The notes beneath the pieces are model-generated. The model ran no database searches. It was not told where the DNA came from and was given only the letters and a program-made list of their open reading frames with translations. Positions 51,676 to 60,188 of a DNA stretch of 64,000 nucleotides are shown in pieces (within the stretch, counting starts at the first letter, position 1; each line of letters begins with the position of its first letter). The stretch comes from an uncultured Clostridiaceae bacterium (GTDB lineage Bacteria > Bacillota > Clostridia > TANB77 > CAG-465). The translations under genes and the position numbers were made by a program. The stretch is taken from positions 17,012-81,011 of the forward strand of contig CAMVON010000004.1 in the NCBI GenBank assembly GCA_947169155.1. Direction: 5' to 3'.

Positions 51676-53185
51676 AGCCATTTTCACTTGGAATTAATGT
51701 ATCAATAGGAGCATAGTTATCTGTAAGTATAATTTCATTAGGTAAAATATCTAATTGAACAATATTATTAAATGGAATATCTTGATCTGTACAAATAACC
51801 ATATAATTAGCTTTGGCATTTTTATCTAAAGTATTTAATGAAATTACATAAACATTTTTAAATACTTGTTTTAATGTGTTTACTTCTGCTTTTAGAAATT
51901 TAGAATTATTTCCTTCAATAGAACCAATTATATTAGTTAAATATAATCCATCATCATTTAATGAATTCTTAATTAGTTTTGCTGCCTCAAGAGTAGTTAG
52001 CGTTTTAGCTGGTGTTTCTCCAGAAAAAGCATCATTCATTATTGCATCATACTTTTTGTTATTAGTATTTAAAAAAGTTCTTCCATCATCTGTAATTAGA
52101 TTTAATCTGTTATTGTTATTCAAGTCATAATCTTCAAATAAATCATCTAGATAGAAATATTCTTTAGCAAGATTTGTAACTTCACCATCTATTTCTACAA
52201 CATCTAATGTTTTATCTAAATAATGACTAATATAATATTTTGGATATGCATAACCTGCACCTCCAATCATCAAACAATTATTAATATTATTTTTAGATTT
52301 AAACATTAAGTCATATGCTTTTAAATAATCTGAGAATAACTCATATTTCATATTATCTGCTATATATGATATAGATTCAAATCCTATACCAACATTCATT
52401 ATTCTAACTGGAATTCCATTATAATCAATATTACGTATCAAAACTCTATCATATTGAGTATCAAAAGATACAGAAGTATTAAGTTGACCTTCTAGTACTT
52501 TTTTTGCATTTATTTCATTTGAGTTAGAAGATAGTACTATGTAAGTTATTGAAAGAATTATTGCAATTATCTGAACTATATTTCCTTTTAAACTTAATTT
52601 ATTGTCAAGGACAAATGAAAGTATAAACAAGAATATTGGTAGTCCAATTAATATTTGAATACTTCCAAAATGTGGTACTAAGAAAAATCCGCCAATAAAA
52701 GTTCCAACGATACCTCCTAGTGTAGAAATAGCATAAGTTCTTCCAGTTATATTACCAGATTCTTCAAAATTAGTAAGTTTAATTTTTAAAACTATAGGAA
52801 TTAAAAATCCTAAAAATAAATTTGGAGAAAAGAATAATAGTATTGTACTTATTATTGCTCCAATTCTAATGTCCATATTTAATTCTTTTATTACTTCAAT
52901 TATTGTAGATTGAATCATTGGAATAGCAAGAATTAATATACCAGATATAACCAACACCATTTTTAATATCTCATTAAGCTTTTTATTCCTATCTGCAATT
53001 TTTCCACCAATATAATTTCCTAGACTACTACTCAAAAGAATTATTCCAATTACTGTTGTCCATACTATATTTGAGTTGCCAAAATATGGAGACAATAGTC
53101 TAGAAGCGAGAAGCTCTAAAATCATACATATAGCTTCAACATTAAATAATATACATTCTAATTTATATTTTTTTAATTTTTCCAT
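51674..53185 (-). CDS. Membrane-fused spermidine synthase-like protein
   Basis: A 503-residue protein. The first 230 residues hold about seven hydrophobic segments; an extracytoplasmic-looking linker follows. The C-terminal half has a methyltransferase-like spermidine synthase fold: NCLMIGGAGYAYPKYY near residue 300, LDVVEIDGEV near 325 and LITDDGRTFLN near 360, then DAIMNDAFSG. This is the fused MFS/spermidine-synthase type common in bacteria; the polyamine product is not confirmed because the key DxxD-type site is only partly visible. Confidence 0.82.
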   Translation of the reverse strand: MEKLKKYKLECILFNVEAICMILELLASRLLSPYFGNSNIVWTTVIGIILLSSSLGNYIGGKIADRNKKLNEILKMVLVISGILILAIPMIQSTIIEVIKELNMDIRIGAIISTILLFFSPNLFLGFLIPIVLKIKLTNFEESGNITGRTYAISTLGGIVGTFIGGFFLVPHFGSIQILIGLPIFLFILSFVLDNKLSLKGNIVQIIAIILSITYIVLSSNSNEINAKKVLEGQLNTSVSFDTQYDRVLIRNIDYNGIPVRIMNVGIGFESISYIADNMKYELFSDYLKAYDLMFKSKNNINNCLMIGGAGYAYPKYYISHYLDKTLDVVEIDGEVTNLAKEYFYLDDLFEDYDLNNNNRLNLITDDGRTFLNTNNKKYDAIMNDAFSGETPAKTLTTLEAAKLIKNSLNDDGLYLTNIIGSIEGNNSKFLKAEVNTLKQVFKNVYVISLNTLDKNAKANYMVICTDQDIPFNNIVQLDILPNEIILTDNYAPIDTLIPSENG

Positions 53186-53304
53186 TTTTAACCTCTAAAT
53201 CTATACTTTAATTTATACAATAAAACTAGTATTTTTTCAATAATGCAGTAAATATAAATAAATCCATTTCTTGATAGTTTTTATTAAATTAATATATAAT
53301 AATA

Positions 53305-53412
53305 TTGATAGGGGAAATTGAAGAAAAGGGAATTGGAAAAGACAAAGAGTCTTTAGAAAAAATTTACCAAAACATAGAACAAAGAGAAATAAACAATCAA
53401 AACATAGACTAG
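53305..53412 (+). pseudogene. Remnant of the C-terminus of a paralogue of the next gene
   Basis: A 35-codon frame, LIGEIEEKGIGKDKESLEKI then YQNIEQREINNQNID, aligns with the last part of the downstream protein (LIPQIEKKGLGRDSAMLEKI, then YENVARIL). It has no RBS or proper start. It is the 3' stub of a lost copy, followed by its own terminator. Confidence 0.6.
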
Positions 53413-53439
53413 AAAGCAATGTGAAACCATTGCTTTTTT
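53413..53439 (+). terminator. Terminator after the gene remnant
   Basis: Stem AAAGCAATG/CATTGCTTT with T-run; probably the old terminator of the lost gene. Confidence 0.75.
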
Positions 53440-53566
53440 GTTATTTAATCGATATTGCAAATAAAATATAAAATATTAAACAATTTTTCAATTTATTGTT
53501 CTATTTTAATTTATTTATGTTATAATTTATATGTATTTATTGAAAGTTATATATGAGGTGATTGTT

Positions 53567-54406
53567 TTGAGTAATGATATAAATATACCATATTATAAAG
53601 CAGCAATGAATTCTGAGTATTTCTTTGTATATTCACGTAAGGAAGATGAAGGATATACAGATGAAATGGCAAGAAATGATGCTAGAAAATACGTAGAAGA
53701 AAGCAGCAGAAGAGATATTGAAAACAAAACTAGTACTAGATATTCACTAGTTAGTGCTGTAGAAGCAATTTCTGCAAAATTACATCTTACACCAGAAGAG
53801 CTAGAAGACTTCACAAAAGCTGCTCTTGAAGGTCCAGCAGATGATCCAATATTTAAAGAAATAGGAGCAAAGTTTCCTACAGATCAAGCAGATATAAGTA
53901 AATTTGTAATTTACATATTAAGACAAATCCACAATACATGGGTAAGAAATAACACAAAGAAATTTAATGCATATACAAAAGATGAAGATGGAGATTTTGT
54001 ATATAGAAATAAAGAATATAAACATATGCCATTTGAACTTATTGGATGGTATGAGGTAACCAAAAACTACATATTCTTAGAACCAATACTAGACTCATGT
54101 GATGTTACTGTAAATATTGATGATGTTAAAATAGAGTATTATAACTCAGTTGAAGCATTCTTTGTAGAAAATAACTGTAGAACAATTAAAGATTTCCAAG
54201 AGAAAATAGAAAAGGCAGATAGATTCTATCCATCTCTTGAAGGACAAGAAACTATTAACTCATATTTAAGAAAGAGTGTATATGTATCAGACCTACTTAT
54301 ACCTCAAATAGAGAAAAAAGGGTTAGGAAGAGATTCTGCAATGTTAGAAAAAATATATGAAAACGTTGCAAGAATATTAGACACAAAGGATAAATGGGGT
54401 ATTTAG
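53567..54406 (+). CDS. Hypothetical soluble protein
   Basis: A 279-residue protein with a TTG start at 53567, 5 bases after GAGGTGA. ATG 53531 is in frame but falls within the expected transcript start, because TATAAT lies at 53521-53526. The protein has a helical N-terminal half (SSRRDIENKTSTRYSLVSAV) and a C-terminus with aromatic residues. I do not recognise the family. A decayed partial copy lies just upstream, so the gene was once duplicated. Confidence 0.6.
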   Translation: MSNDINIPYYKAAMNSEYFFVYSRKEDEGYTDEMARNDARKYVEESSRRDIENKTSTRYSLVSAVEAISAKLHLTPEELEDFTKAALEGPADDPIFKEIGAKFPTDQADISKFVIYILRQIHNTWVRNNTKKFNAYTKDEDGDFVYRNKEYKHMPFELIGWYEVTKNYIFLEPILDSCDVTVNIDDVKIEYYNSVEAFFVENNCRTIKDFQEKIEKADRFYPSLEGQETINSYLRKSVYVSDLLIPQIEKKGLGRDSAMLEKIYENVARILDTKDKWGI

Positions 54407-54431
54407 ATAATATTCTAAATAACTAAAAATA

Positions 54432-54469
54432 GAAAAAATAGAGTGTATTTCTACACTCTATCTTTTTTT
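54432..54469. terminator. Bidirectional terminator
   Basis: Stem ATAGAGTGTA/TACACTCTAT with loop TTTC, A-run before and T-run after. Confidence 0.85.
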
Positions 54470-54475
54470 ATCTAA

Positions 54476-54838
54476 TTAAAAATTTGGAGTATCTGTTGAA
54501 GTTACTGTCTCATAAGAAGAAGTTGATACGATTGCATCTTCTTCTCCTGCAGGAGTTTCTTCAATAGATACTGTATCATCTTCAACTGGAGTAGTAGCAG
54601 AAAATGAGAATACTTTTTTCTCAGCTCTTGCCTTTTCTTCAAATTTTTTGTTAAATTCTTCTCTAGCTTCATCTAGTGTTTCTTGCATTGCATTAAACAT
54701 AGCATCAACATCTGCTCTTGTAAAATCATAAGAAGCACTTCTTGCCATAGGTTCAAGTATTTGTATATCATGTAATACGTTATTTACTCTTTTACCTGCA
54801 TTTTCTACAAATTTGTTTCTTTTTTCTTCATTTACCAT
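54476..54838 (-). CDS. Hypothetical protein with acidic Thr/Ser-rich tail
   Basis: A 120-residue protein from ATG 54838; AAAGGATG lies about 7 bases upstream. Residues 1-80 form helices (MVNEEKRNKFVENAGKRVNN, FNAMQETLDEAREEFNKKF). The tail is acidic and rich in Thr and Ser, ending DTPNF, and looks disordered. No family recognised. Confidence 0.6.
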   Translation of the reverse strand: MVNEEKRNKFVENAGKRVNNVLHDIQILEPMARSASYDFTRADVDAMFNAMQETLDEAREEFNKKFEEKARAEKKVFSFSATTPVEDDTVSIEETPAGEEDAIVSTSSYETVTSTDTPNF

Positions 54839-54953
54839 GTCTATCATCCTTTCATTATGTCCAAGATTAAATTACCACAAATAAAAAATATTTTCAAGAA
54901 AGGAGTATTAAAATTAATTAATTTAAAAGATAAAATAAAAGCAAAATAAAAAA

Positions 54954-54970
54954 TGTTACGTAAAGTAACA
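54954..54970. promoter_or_regulatory. Inverted repeat, candidate operator
   Basis: TGTTAC and GTAACA with a 5-base spacer, 8 bases before the -35 box of the downstream promoter. Confidence 0.4.
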
Positions 54971-54978
54971 AGTTTTTC

Positions 54979-55007
54979 TTGACAGTAATATCAAGAAGTA
55001 GTATAAT
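54979..55007 (+). promoter_or_regulatory. Promoter of the 55149 gene
   Basis: Perfect TTGACA, 17-base spacer, perfect TATAAT. The leader is about 130 bases and holds an SD (AAGGAGG) directly followed by ATG TAA; no known riboswitch recognised. Confidence 0.75.
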
Positions 55008-55148
55008 ATCACTCGTATGATTAATAAATAAGGAGGATGTAACTATATCCAACGAGTAACAACCAATAATTTTAGTTGTGTCTGAGTATATTTTTATTCA
55101 TGCCAGATACGTTTAATCGTAAAAAAACCAATAAAGGAGGAAAATTTT

Positions 55149-55601
55149 ATGAAGAAAAACGAATCAAATGAGCGCTTTGACGAGGTTAAAGCAAAAATGG
55201 ATGATTGTTCTAAAACAATAGGACAAGGCTTAGAAACTGCTCAAGCTATTGGAGCAGAAGCAGGAGAGAGAATCTCTAAATTCATTAGCGGTGCTAAAGA
55301 AAAGTATGGACCAAAACTAAACACATTAAAAGACAATGTTGTAGATTACTACAAAAAATTTGTTGAAGATGTGGATAAGCGTAAAGAGTCAATTCAAGAA
55401 GAAAAAGCTGCAAGACTTGTAGATGACAAGTTAGATGAAGCAGAAGCATTCTTTGAAGTTGCAAAAGCTGCACAAGAAAGAGGTCAATCAGCATACCAAG
55501 AAGCTATCGAGGCTCAAAAAGAGTATGATGAAAAATACGGTAAAGAAAAAAAGGAAAAGAAGAATTCTTCAAGGGGTAAAAAGAAAGAATCTGAAGAATA
55601 A
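55149..55601 (+). CDS. Hypothetical coiled-coil protein
   Basis: A 150-residue, highly charged helical protein with RBS AAAGGAGG. An amphipathic N-terminal part (GLETAQAIGAEAGERI near residue 28) and a Lys/Glu-rich coiled coil lead to a very basic tail (KKEKKNSSRGKKKESEE). It resembles general stress YtxH/phasin-like proteins in build, but the family is not certain. Transcribed from a consensus promoter, so probably well expressed. Confidence 0.6.
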   Translation: MKKNESNERFDEVKAKMDDCSKTIGQGLETAQAIGAEAGERISKFISGAKEKYGPKLNTLKDNVVDYYKKFVEDVDKRKESIQEEKAARLVDDKLDEAEAFFEVAKAAQERGQSAYQEAIEAQKEYDEKYGKEKKEKKNSSRGKKKESEE

Positions 55602-55618
55602 ATTTCGGGGATAAAAAT

Positions 55619-55648
55619 AGAGTCTAACAATTTAGTTAGACTCTTTTA
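55619..55648 (+). terminator. Terminator
   Basis: Stem AGAGTCTAAC/GTTAGACTCT with a T-rich tail. Confidence 0.8.
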
Positions 55649-55653
55649 TTTTG

Positions 55654-56196
55654 CTATTTAATAAAATAATGTACTATCATATAAGCAATAATATCTATTA
55701 TAAACAAAGAAGAAAGTGTAATAGATATAATACCTGCTTTTTTATCTCCTAGTTTTATTACAATTTTTTCAAGAAGTGGAAGAAGACTATATCTTAAAAA
55801 CATACCTGCAAATGTAAATAGAGCAATACTTCTAAAACATACATATCCTCCTATGTTACCCCAATTCCATATTTCCTCGTAATAATTCCAAAGTCTTAAT
55901 CCAAAAACTTTATCTAGTACAAATCCTGTTCCAAATTCAAGGACAAATGAACCAATTAAGCATAGCACAAACGTCCAAAAAGGGTGTTTTTTGACCTTTT
56001 CAGTAATGATAGCTAAAACTACACTACCAAAACCATAAACTGGTATCCAAGGGCCAAATGTTGAGCCACGCCAAACAAAGTATCCAAGATCTATCTTGTA
56101 AAAGATTTCCTCATAAATAAAACCAATTATTCCACCAATTACAAAAGCAAGTAATAATGAATAGATTTTTTGGTTAATTTTTAATTCTTTTTCCAT
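55654..56196 (-). CDS. CmpB-type putative ABC transporter permease (PF06541-like)
   Basis: A 180-residue protein with five to six hydrophobic segments; ATG 56196 follows GAGGTGG. The conserved pattern WIPVYGFGSVV near residue 50, EFGTGFVLDKVFGLRLWNYY near residue 89 and WGNIGGYVCFRSIALF near residue 111 fits this family. No ATPase gene is adjacent, and the transporter role of the family is unproven. Confidence 0.75.
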   Translation of the reverse strand: MEKELKINQKIYSLLLAFVIGGIIGFIYEEIFYKIDLGYFVWRGSTFGPWIPVYGFGSVVLAIITEKVKKHPFWTFVLCLIGSFVLEFGTGFVLDKVFGLRLWNYYEEIWNWGNIGGYVCFRSIALFTFAGMFLRYSLLPLLEKIVIKLGDKKAGIISITLSSLFIIDIIAYMIVHYFIK

Positions 56197-56248
56197 AATC
56201 CACCTCAAGATAATTATATATTAAAATATAAAATAAAACAATAAAATA

Positions 56249-56272
56249 GAACTAGGGCATAAACCCTAGTTC
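56249..56272 (-). terminator. Terminator
   Basis: Perfect stem GAACTAGGG/CCCTAGTTC, followed on the minus strand by a T-rich run. Confidence 0.75.
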
Positions 56273-56310
56273 GTATGTATGTAACCTTTAACCTAAAAGA
56301 GATATGCATG

Positions 56311-56766
56311 TTAATCTGAAATTATCTCACAGTTTAAAAGTTTTCTTAATCTATTCATTTTTCTTCTTTCTTTATACTCAGAATATAAAGCAAGCTCAAT
56401 TGCATCCCACATTGCAACCCAAGCACCAACCGCAAAAATTTCTGCAAGTACAGGATCTTTAATAATTGTAGAAATAATAATAAGTATGACCCCAATAATT
56501 ACACTAAGTATTTGTCTGTTGTTATTTCTTGTATGTTCATATACAGCATTATCATACTCTATTTTTATACCTGAACGAATCAAGTTAGATACATCATGGT
56601 CTAAATGGCATTTATCCTTAACAATTATTTTAAATGTGTCTTTATGTGATGCAAGTTCAGCTTGTGCAAGAATAAATCTAATTAAATCTGCACTTACAAT
56701 AGATCTATCATATTTTTCTACTAAATCATTTTTATCTGCAATATCTACAGTTATTACTTTTTCCAT
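56311..56766 (-). CDS. Hypothetical protein with two membrane segments
   Basis: A 151-residue protein from ATG 56766; an AGGTGG site precedes it. A soluble N-terminal domain (residues 1-85) is followed by two hydrophobic segments (about 88-105 and 108-125) and a basic tail (KERRKMNRLRKLL). Function not recognised. Single-gene unit. Confidence 0.6.
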   Translation of the reverse strand: MEKVITVDIADKNDLVEKYDRSIVSADLIRFILAQAELASHKDTFKIIVKDKCHLDHDVSNLIRSGIKIEYDNAVYEHTRNNNRQILSVIIGVILIIISTIIKDPVLAEIFAVGAWVAMWDAIELALYSEYKERRKMNRLRKLLNCEIISD

Positions 56767-56838
56767 ATATCCCACCTATACTTTAATAGTAACAGATACA
56801 AAAACATTATTCAACATAAAAATAAACAAAAGTAAATA

Positions 56839-56868
56839 AAAAAATAAAAGGCAGGATAAAATCCCGCC
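56839..56868 (-). terminator. Terminator of the DUF4046 gene
   Basis: Stem around GGCGGGAT/ATCCTGCC; a mismatch on the plus strand becomes G-U on the minus strand, and a T-rich run follows there. Confidence 0.75.
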
Positions 56869-56875
56869 CTTCAAT

Positions 56876-57382
56876 TTAGAATAGATGCTTAAAAGCAGAC
56901 TTTACAGCCTGTGTCGCATTGTTGCCATAGATAACGTGCATCATGGTGTCTAGTCTGTTCTCAACAAAAATCTTACGAGAGATATTTTCAACGATTTCCT
57001 CGTCAGACATGCCAAGCTTTACTTTAAATAACCAGATTGTTGCTTCTATTGCTGTTTCTTCTGTCCAGAAGTTACGTGGAGTGTGAGTGAATTCCCATTG
57101 CTTAAATTTTCCGGGATATGCATTTTCCATAGCAGCATAAAAGCTGTCATTAAATAACGTCCAAAGCATACCTTTAAGTTTTTGTTGGAAAAATACCTCA
57201 CAACACATTCTGTCTTTAACGACTTCGTCGTCCCAATTAAGTACATCTTCTACAAGGTACTTGGTAATATCTGCAGCAGCGTTGTAGTTATAGTTTGAGC
57301 CATCGACCCAAAAACCACGTGGAAATCTGCTACGCTTACCCGTTCGAATCTCTTCATAGATTCTTATTGCTTCACTATTCAA
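56876..57382 (-). CDS. DUF4046-like protein
   Basis: A 168-residue protein. IYEEIRTGKRSRFPRGFW at residues 8-25, KYLVEDVLNWDDE near residue 41, and NAYPGKFKQWEF near residue 87 match a Bacillus/Clostridia family of unknown function (DUF4046). Codon use is richer in G and C than in neighbouring genes (for example many CGT, GCC and CTG codons), which suggests recent transfer or a different expression level. RBS GGAGGA upstream. Confidence 0.72.
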   Translation of the reverse strand: MNSEAIRIYEEIRTGKRSRFPRGFWVDGSNYNYNAAADITKYLVEDVLNWDDEVVKDRMCCEVFFQQKLKGMLWTLFNDSFYAAMENAYPGKFKQWEFTHTPRNFWTEETAIEATIWLFKVKLGMSDEEIVENISRKIFVENRLDTMMHVIYGNNATQAVKSAFKHLF

Positions 57383-57543
57383 AATTATTCCTCCTCTTGA
57401 ATTATAATTAAATTCAGATTCAATACTTTATGTCTACAATAAAAATTATAACATAAAAGTGAGTATTTATCAATAAAATAGCAGATAACTTGCATAATTT
57501 AGCCCTTTATGATAATGTATAATAGAAAAAAGAGGGTAAGACT

Positions 57544-57999
57544 ATGTATAGAAAAGCAAACATTAGTGATATTGAAAATATAGTAGCAATGACAAATAAT
57601 AAATTAACAAAACAAGAAATAGTGGAGTTCATACAAAAAGGACAAAACTATCTATATGTGTATGAGCAAGAAAATAGTATTGTTGGAGCAACATTTTTTG
57701 GAGCACAAGACATAGAAGAGCACGATTATGATTCAGAAGTGTTTGGTCTATACACAAAAAATACTAAAGACAAAGATATGATTCATGCAGAACTACTTTT
57801 TGATACTAAAAAAGAATTGTTCAATATGGGCTATAGAAAACTTGTAATTTGGGCAGATGAAACAGATGAAAATCTTAGAAAATCTCTTCAATCATCTGGT
57901 GGTAAAGAAGTAAAGCAAAGAGAAAACGATGGAGCTATACAAATAGCATATAGTTATGACTTGATAGATTTAAGTGAAATGGAAAAAGACGTAGAGTAA
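57544..57999 (+). CDS. GNAT-like N-acetyltransferase
   Basis: A 151-residue protein. It starts MYRKANISDIENIVAM, a usual GNAT beginning, and has a central strand with NSIVGATFFGAQD near residue 41. The acetyl-CoA loop (R/Q-x-x-G-x-G/A) is replaced by a weaker region near residue 70, so activity is uncertain. C-terminal LVIWADETDENLRKSLQSSG near residue 98 fits the fold. Stop codon lies in the terminator loop. Confidence 0.7.
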   Translation: MYRKANISDIENIVAMTNNKLTKQEIVEFIQKGQNYLYVYEQENSIVGATFFGAQDIEEHDYDSEVFGLYTKNTKDKDMIHAELLFDTKKELFNMGYRKLVIWADETDENLRKSLQSSGGKEVKQRENDGAIQIAYSYDLIDLSEMEKDVE

Positions 58000-58015
58000 T
58001 CTACGTCTATTTTTT
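57988..58015 (+). terminator. Terminator
   Basis: Stem GACGTAGA/TCTACGTC with loop GTAA and T-run. Confidence 0.8.
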
Positions 58016-58020
58016 ATCCA

Positions 58021-58098
58021 TTATATAGTAATAAACCAGTTACCAGTTTTAGGATGAGCGAGTGTTTGTCCAACATCAAAAAACAAATTCTTTTTCAT
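58021..58098 (-). pseudogene. N-terminal remnant of a HAD-family hydrolase
   Basis: A 25-residue frame MKKNLFFDVGQTLAHPKTGN then WFITI, ending in TAA. It matches the N-terminus of HAD phosphatases that carry the D-V-G-x-T-L motif with PKTGNWF. An RBS GAGGTTGG precedes ATG 58098, but the rest of the gene is gone. Most likely the stub of a deleted gene. Confidence 0.6.
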
Positions 58099-58221
58099 AA
58101 TCCAACCTCAAAAAAATTATAGCATAAAGATAAAAAAATATACAAATTTTAAAATCAATGCAACAAAAATCATTTAAATAAGTATCTATATAAGTGAGTT
58201 AAACTCAAAAGGGGGATTTTT

Positions 58222-58956
58222 ATGAAAAAAAGAATAAGTATATTATTATGCATAGTAATTTTTGGCTTAATAGTAGCAATAATAACCGTAAAAATTAAAA
58301 GCAAATCGGAAAACATTGAATTAGATAATAAAACAATTGAATTTTCGAGTAAAGAAGAAATAATTAGAAATGAAAATATAAATCCAGAAGATATACTATT
58401 TTCAGAAATGAGCATAATTGAACTTATATATGATGCATCAAATGTAGAGGCATTAACAAAAGAATCAGATGCAGTAGCTATAGTAAAATTTATTTCTAAA
58501 GAAGGAACAAACATAAGTGCAGAAAATGGTGAGAGATTATCAACAGTATGCACAAATGGTGAGATAGAAATAAAAACAATATACTATAACAACGTAGAAT
58601 TAAAAGAAGGAGATATTGTTAAATATCAAAGACCAAATGGAGTAATCAAATTTAGTGAATATATAAAAGGACAACCTAAATCTCATGTAGATAAATTAAT
58701 AAAAAATATAGAAAATAGTAAAGGTTTAACAAAGGAAGAAATGATGGATAAATATGTTCTATCATATTCATATAATAATGCACAAATAGAATTTGATAAA
58801 GAATATCTTGCATATATGAAATACTTTAAAGAATCAGACACATACATAATTATAGGTTTTGAATATGGTTTAAGAGAAGTTAATGAAGATAAGATATTAA
58901 ACAATGAAACAAAAGAATATGAGAATCTAGAAGATATTGTAAATAAGATAAAATAG
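58222..58956 (+). CDS. Membrane-anchored hypothetical protein, paralogue of 48676-49413
   Basis: A 244-residue protein with an N-terminal signal anchor (residues 5-24) and an outer domain. It shares GDIVKYQRPNGVIKFSEY near residue 132 and YIIIGFEYGLREVN near residue 213 with the protein at 48676. RBS AAAAGGGGGA. Function unknown. It directly precedes the ECF sigma factor operon but has its own hairpin. Confidence 0.7.
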   Translation: MKKRISILLCIVIFGLIVAIITVKIKSKSENIELDNKTIEFSSKEEIIRNENINPEDILFSEMSIIELIYDASNVEALTKESDAVAIVKFISKEGTNISAENGERLSTVCTNGEIEIKTIYYNNVELKEGDIVKYQRPNGVIKFSEYIKGQPKSHVDKLIKNIENSKGLTKEEMMDKYVLSYSYNNAQIEFDKEYLAYMKYFKESDTYIIIGFEYGLREVNEDKILNNETKEYENLEDIVNKIK

Positions 58957-58964
58957 TATATAAT

Positions 58965-58993
58965 AAAGGGGAGAAGAAATTCTCCCTTTATTA
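58965..58993 (+). terminator. Probable terminator
   Basis: GGGAGAA/TTCTCCC stem with loop GAAA and a T-rich tail. Confidence 0.6.
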
Positions 58994-59011
58994 GTTTATA
59001 TGGAGTAGATT

Positions 59012-59530
59012 ATGGAAGAGATTTTTTTAAAAGCAAGAAATGGAGATGAATTAGCTTTTGAAGAGTTGGTTAATTCTTTAAAACCTAATTTATACAAAAT
59101 TGCATATATAAAATTAAATAACTCAAATGCAGTAAATGATGTATTACAAGACACATTTATTTCATTATACATAAATATTAAAAAGATAAAATCGCCAGAT
59201 AGAGTGTTATTCTGGATAACAAAAGTGCTATTAAATAATTGTAAAAAGTATTGGAAAAACAATAAAAAAGAGTTATCTTATGATGAGCTGGAAGCAGAAA
59301 AGTATATATCTAATACTAATGATTATGAAAAGATAGAGTCTAATCATGATATAGAATTAATATTAAAAACTCTTACAGATGAAGAAAAAAATATAATAAT
59401 ACTCTATTATATTGGAGAATATACCTCAAAAGACATAGCAAAGTTGTTACATATAAATGAGAGTACTGTAAGAAGTAAAATAAAAAGAAGTATAGAAAAA
59501 ATTAGAAAAGGAGGAAATTATGGAATATAA
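59012..59530 (+). CDS. ECF-type RNA polymerase sigma factor
   Basis: A 172-residue protein with sigma2 (NGDELAFEELVNSLKPNLYK near residue 10, DVLQDTFISLYINI near 48) and sigma4 (LTDEEKNIIILYYIGEY near 123, SKDIAKLLHINESTVRSK near 141). It should direct RNA polymerase to a stress regulon. It overlaps the next gene by 11 bases; that gene encodes a single-pass membrane protein that likely holds the sigma factor inactive. Confidence 0.9.
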   Translation: MEEIFLKARNGDELAFEELVNSLKPNLYKIAYIKLNNSNAVNDVLQDTFISLYINIKKIKSPDRVLFWITKVLLNNCKKYWKNNKKELSYDELEAEKYISNTNDYEKIESNHDIELILKTLTDEEKNIIILYYIGEYTSKDIAKLLHINESTVRSKIKRSIEKIRKGGNYGI

Positions 59531-60107
59531 AAATCTTATAGAAGAATATATAAATGAAATAGAAGTAGAAAAATATTCTAGTGATGAAATAAGTAAAATA
59601 ATCTCAAAAGGAAAAAAGATAAAAAAACAAAGAAAGAATATAACTATTTCTTTATGTTTAGCACTTATTTTAGTATTAAGCATAGTATCTATAACAGTTT
59701 TAAATATTAATAATGATAGTAACGAAAAAGTAGAAATTCAAGAAAAAGCAGAGATGATTGTTACTACTTTTATTCCATATAAAGAAAATAGTTTAGAAGA
59801 TGTAATTATGCAAAAGGAAACAATTACTATTAAAGAAAAAATAGAAGAATATATAGAAAATGGTGAACCACTTTCTAAATATCTTGTTGAAAAAGAAAAT
59901 GGAGAAGAAATAGAAGTATATTTTTATTTTGGAATATATGATACAAAAGATTTGCTAAATCTAGAAAGCATTAGAGGTTTAATAGATACTTCAAGCGATA
60001 AAACGGAGTTGATATCTAAAAGATATGATATAGAGCATATTCCTAATCTTGGAGAAAAACTTGAAGTGCTAATAAAAGGAAATGAGTATGTTATAGAAAT
60101 AAAATAA
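59520..60107 (+). CDS. Single-pass membrane protein, likely anti-sigma factor
   Basis: A 195-residue protein. An intracellular N-terminus of about 38 residues, rich in charged residues (SSDEISKIISKGKKIKKQRK), precedes one membrane segment (about 42-62) and an acidic extracellular domain. No zinc-binding ZAS motif is seen, so the class is uncertain. The overlap with the ECF sigma gene is the main evidence for the role. Terminator follows. Confidence 0.65.
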   Translation: MEYKNLIEEYINEIEVEKYSSDEISKIISKGKKIKKQRKNITISLCLALILVLSIVSITVLNINNDSNEKVEIQEKAEMIVTTFIPYKENSLEDVIMQKETITIKEKIEEYIENGEPLSKYLVEKENGEEIEVYFYFGIYDTKDLLNLESIRGLIDTSSDKTELISKRYDIEHIPNLGEKLEVLIKGNEYVIEIK

Positions 60108-60135
60108 ACAGGTACAATAGTATCTGTTTATTTTA
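60103..60135 (+). terminator. Terminator of the ECF operon
   Basis: Stem AATAAACAGGTAC/GTATCTGTTTATT with loop AATA and T-rich tail. Confidence 0.8.
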
Positions 60136-60188
60136 TTGCAAAATTCGCTTTTTTTTGATATAATCTAAAACGCTAAGGGGGCTTATAT

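Noticed and set aside
54848..55148. Riboswitch in the leader of the 55149 gene
   Set aside because: No known aptamer pattern could be recognised; only short hairpins are visible.
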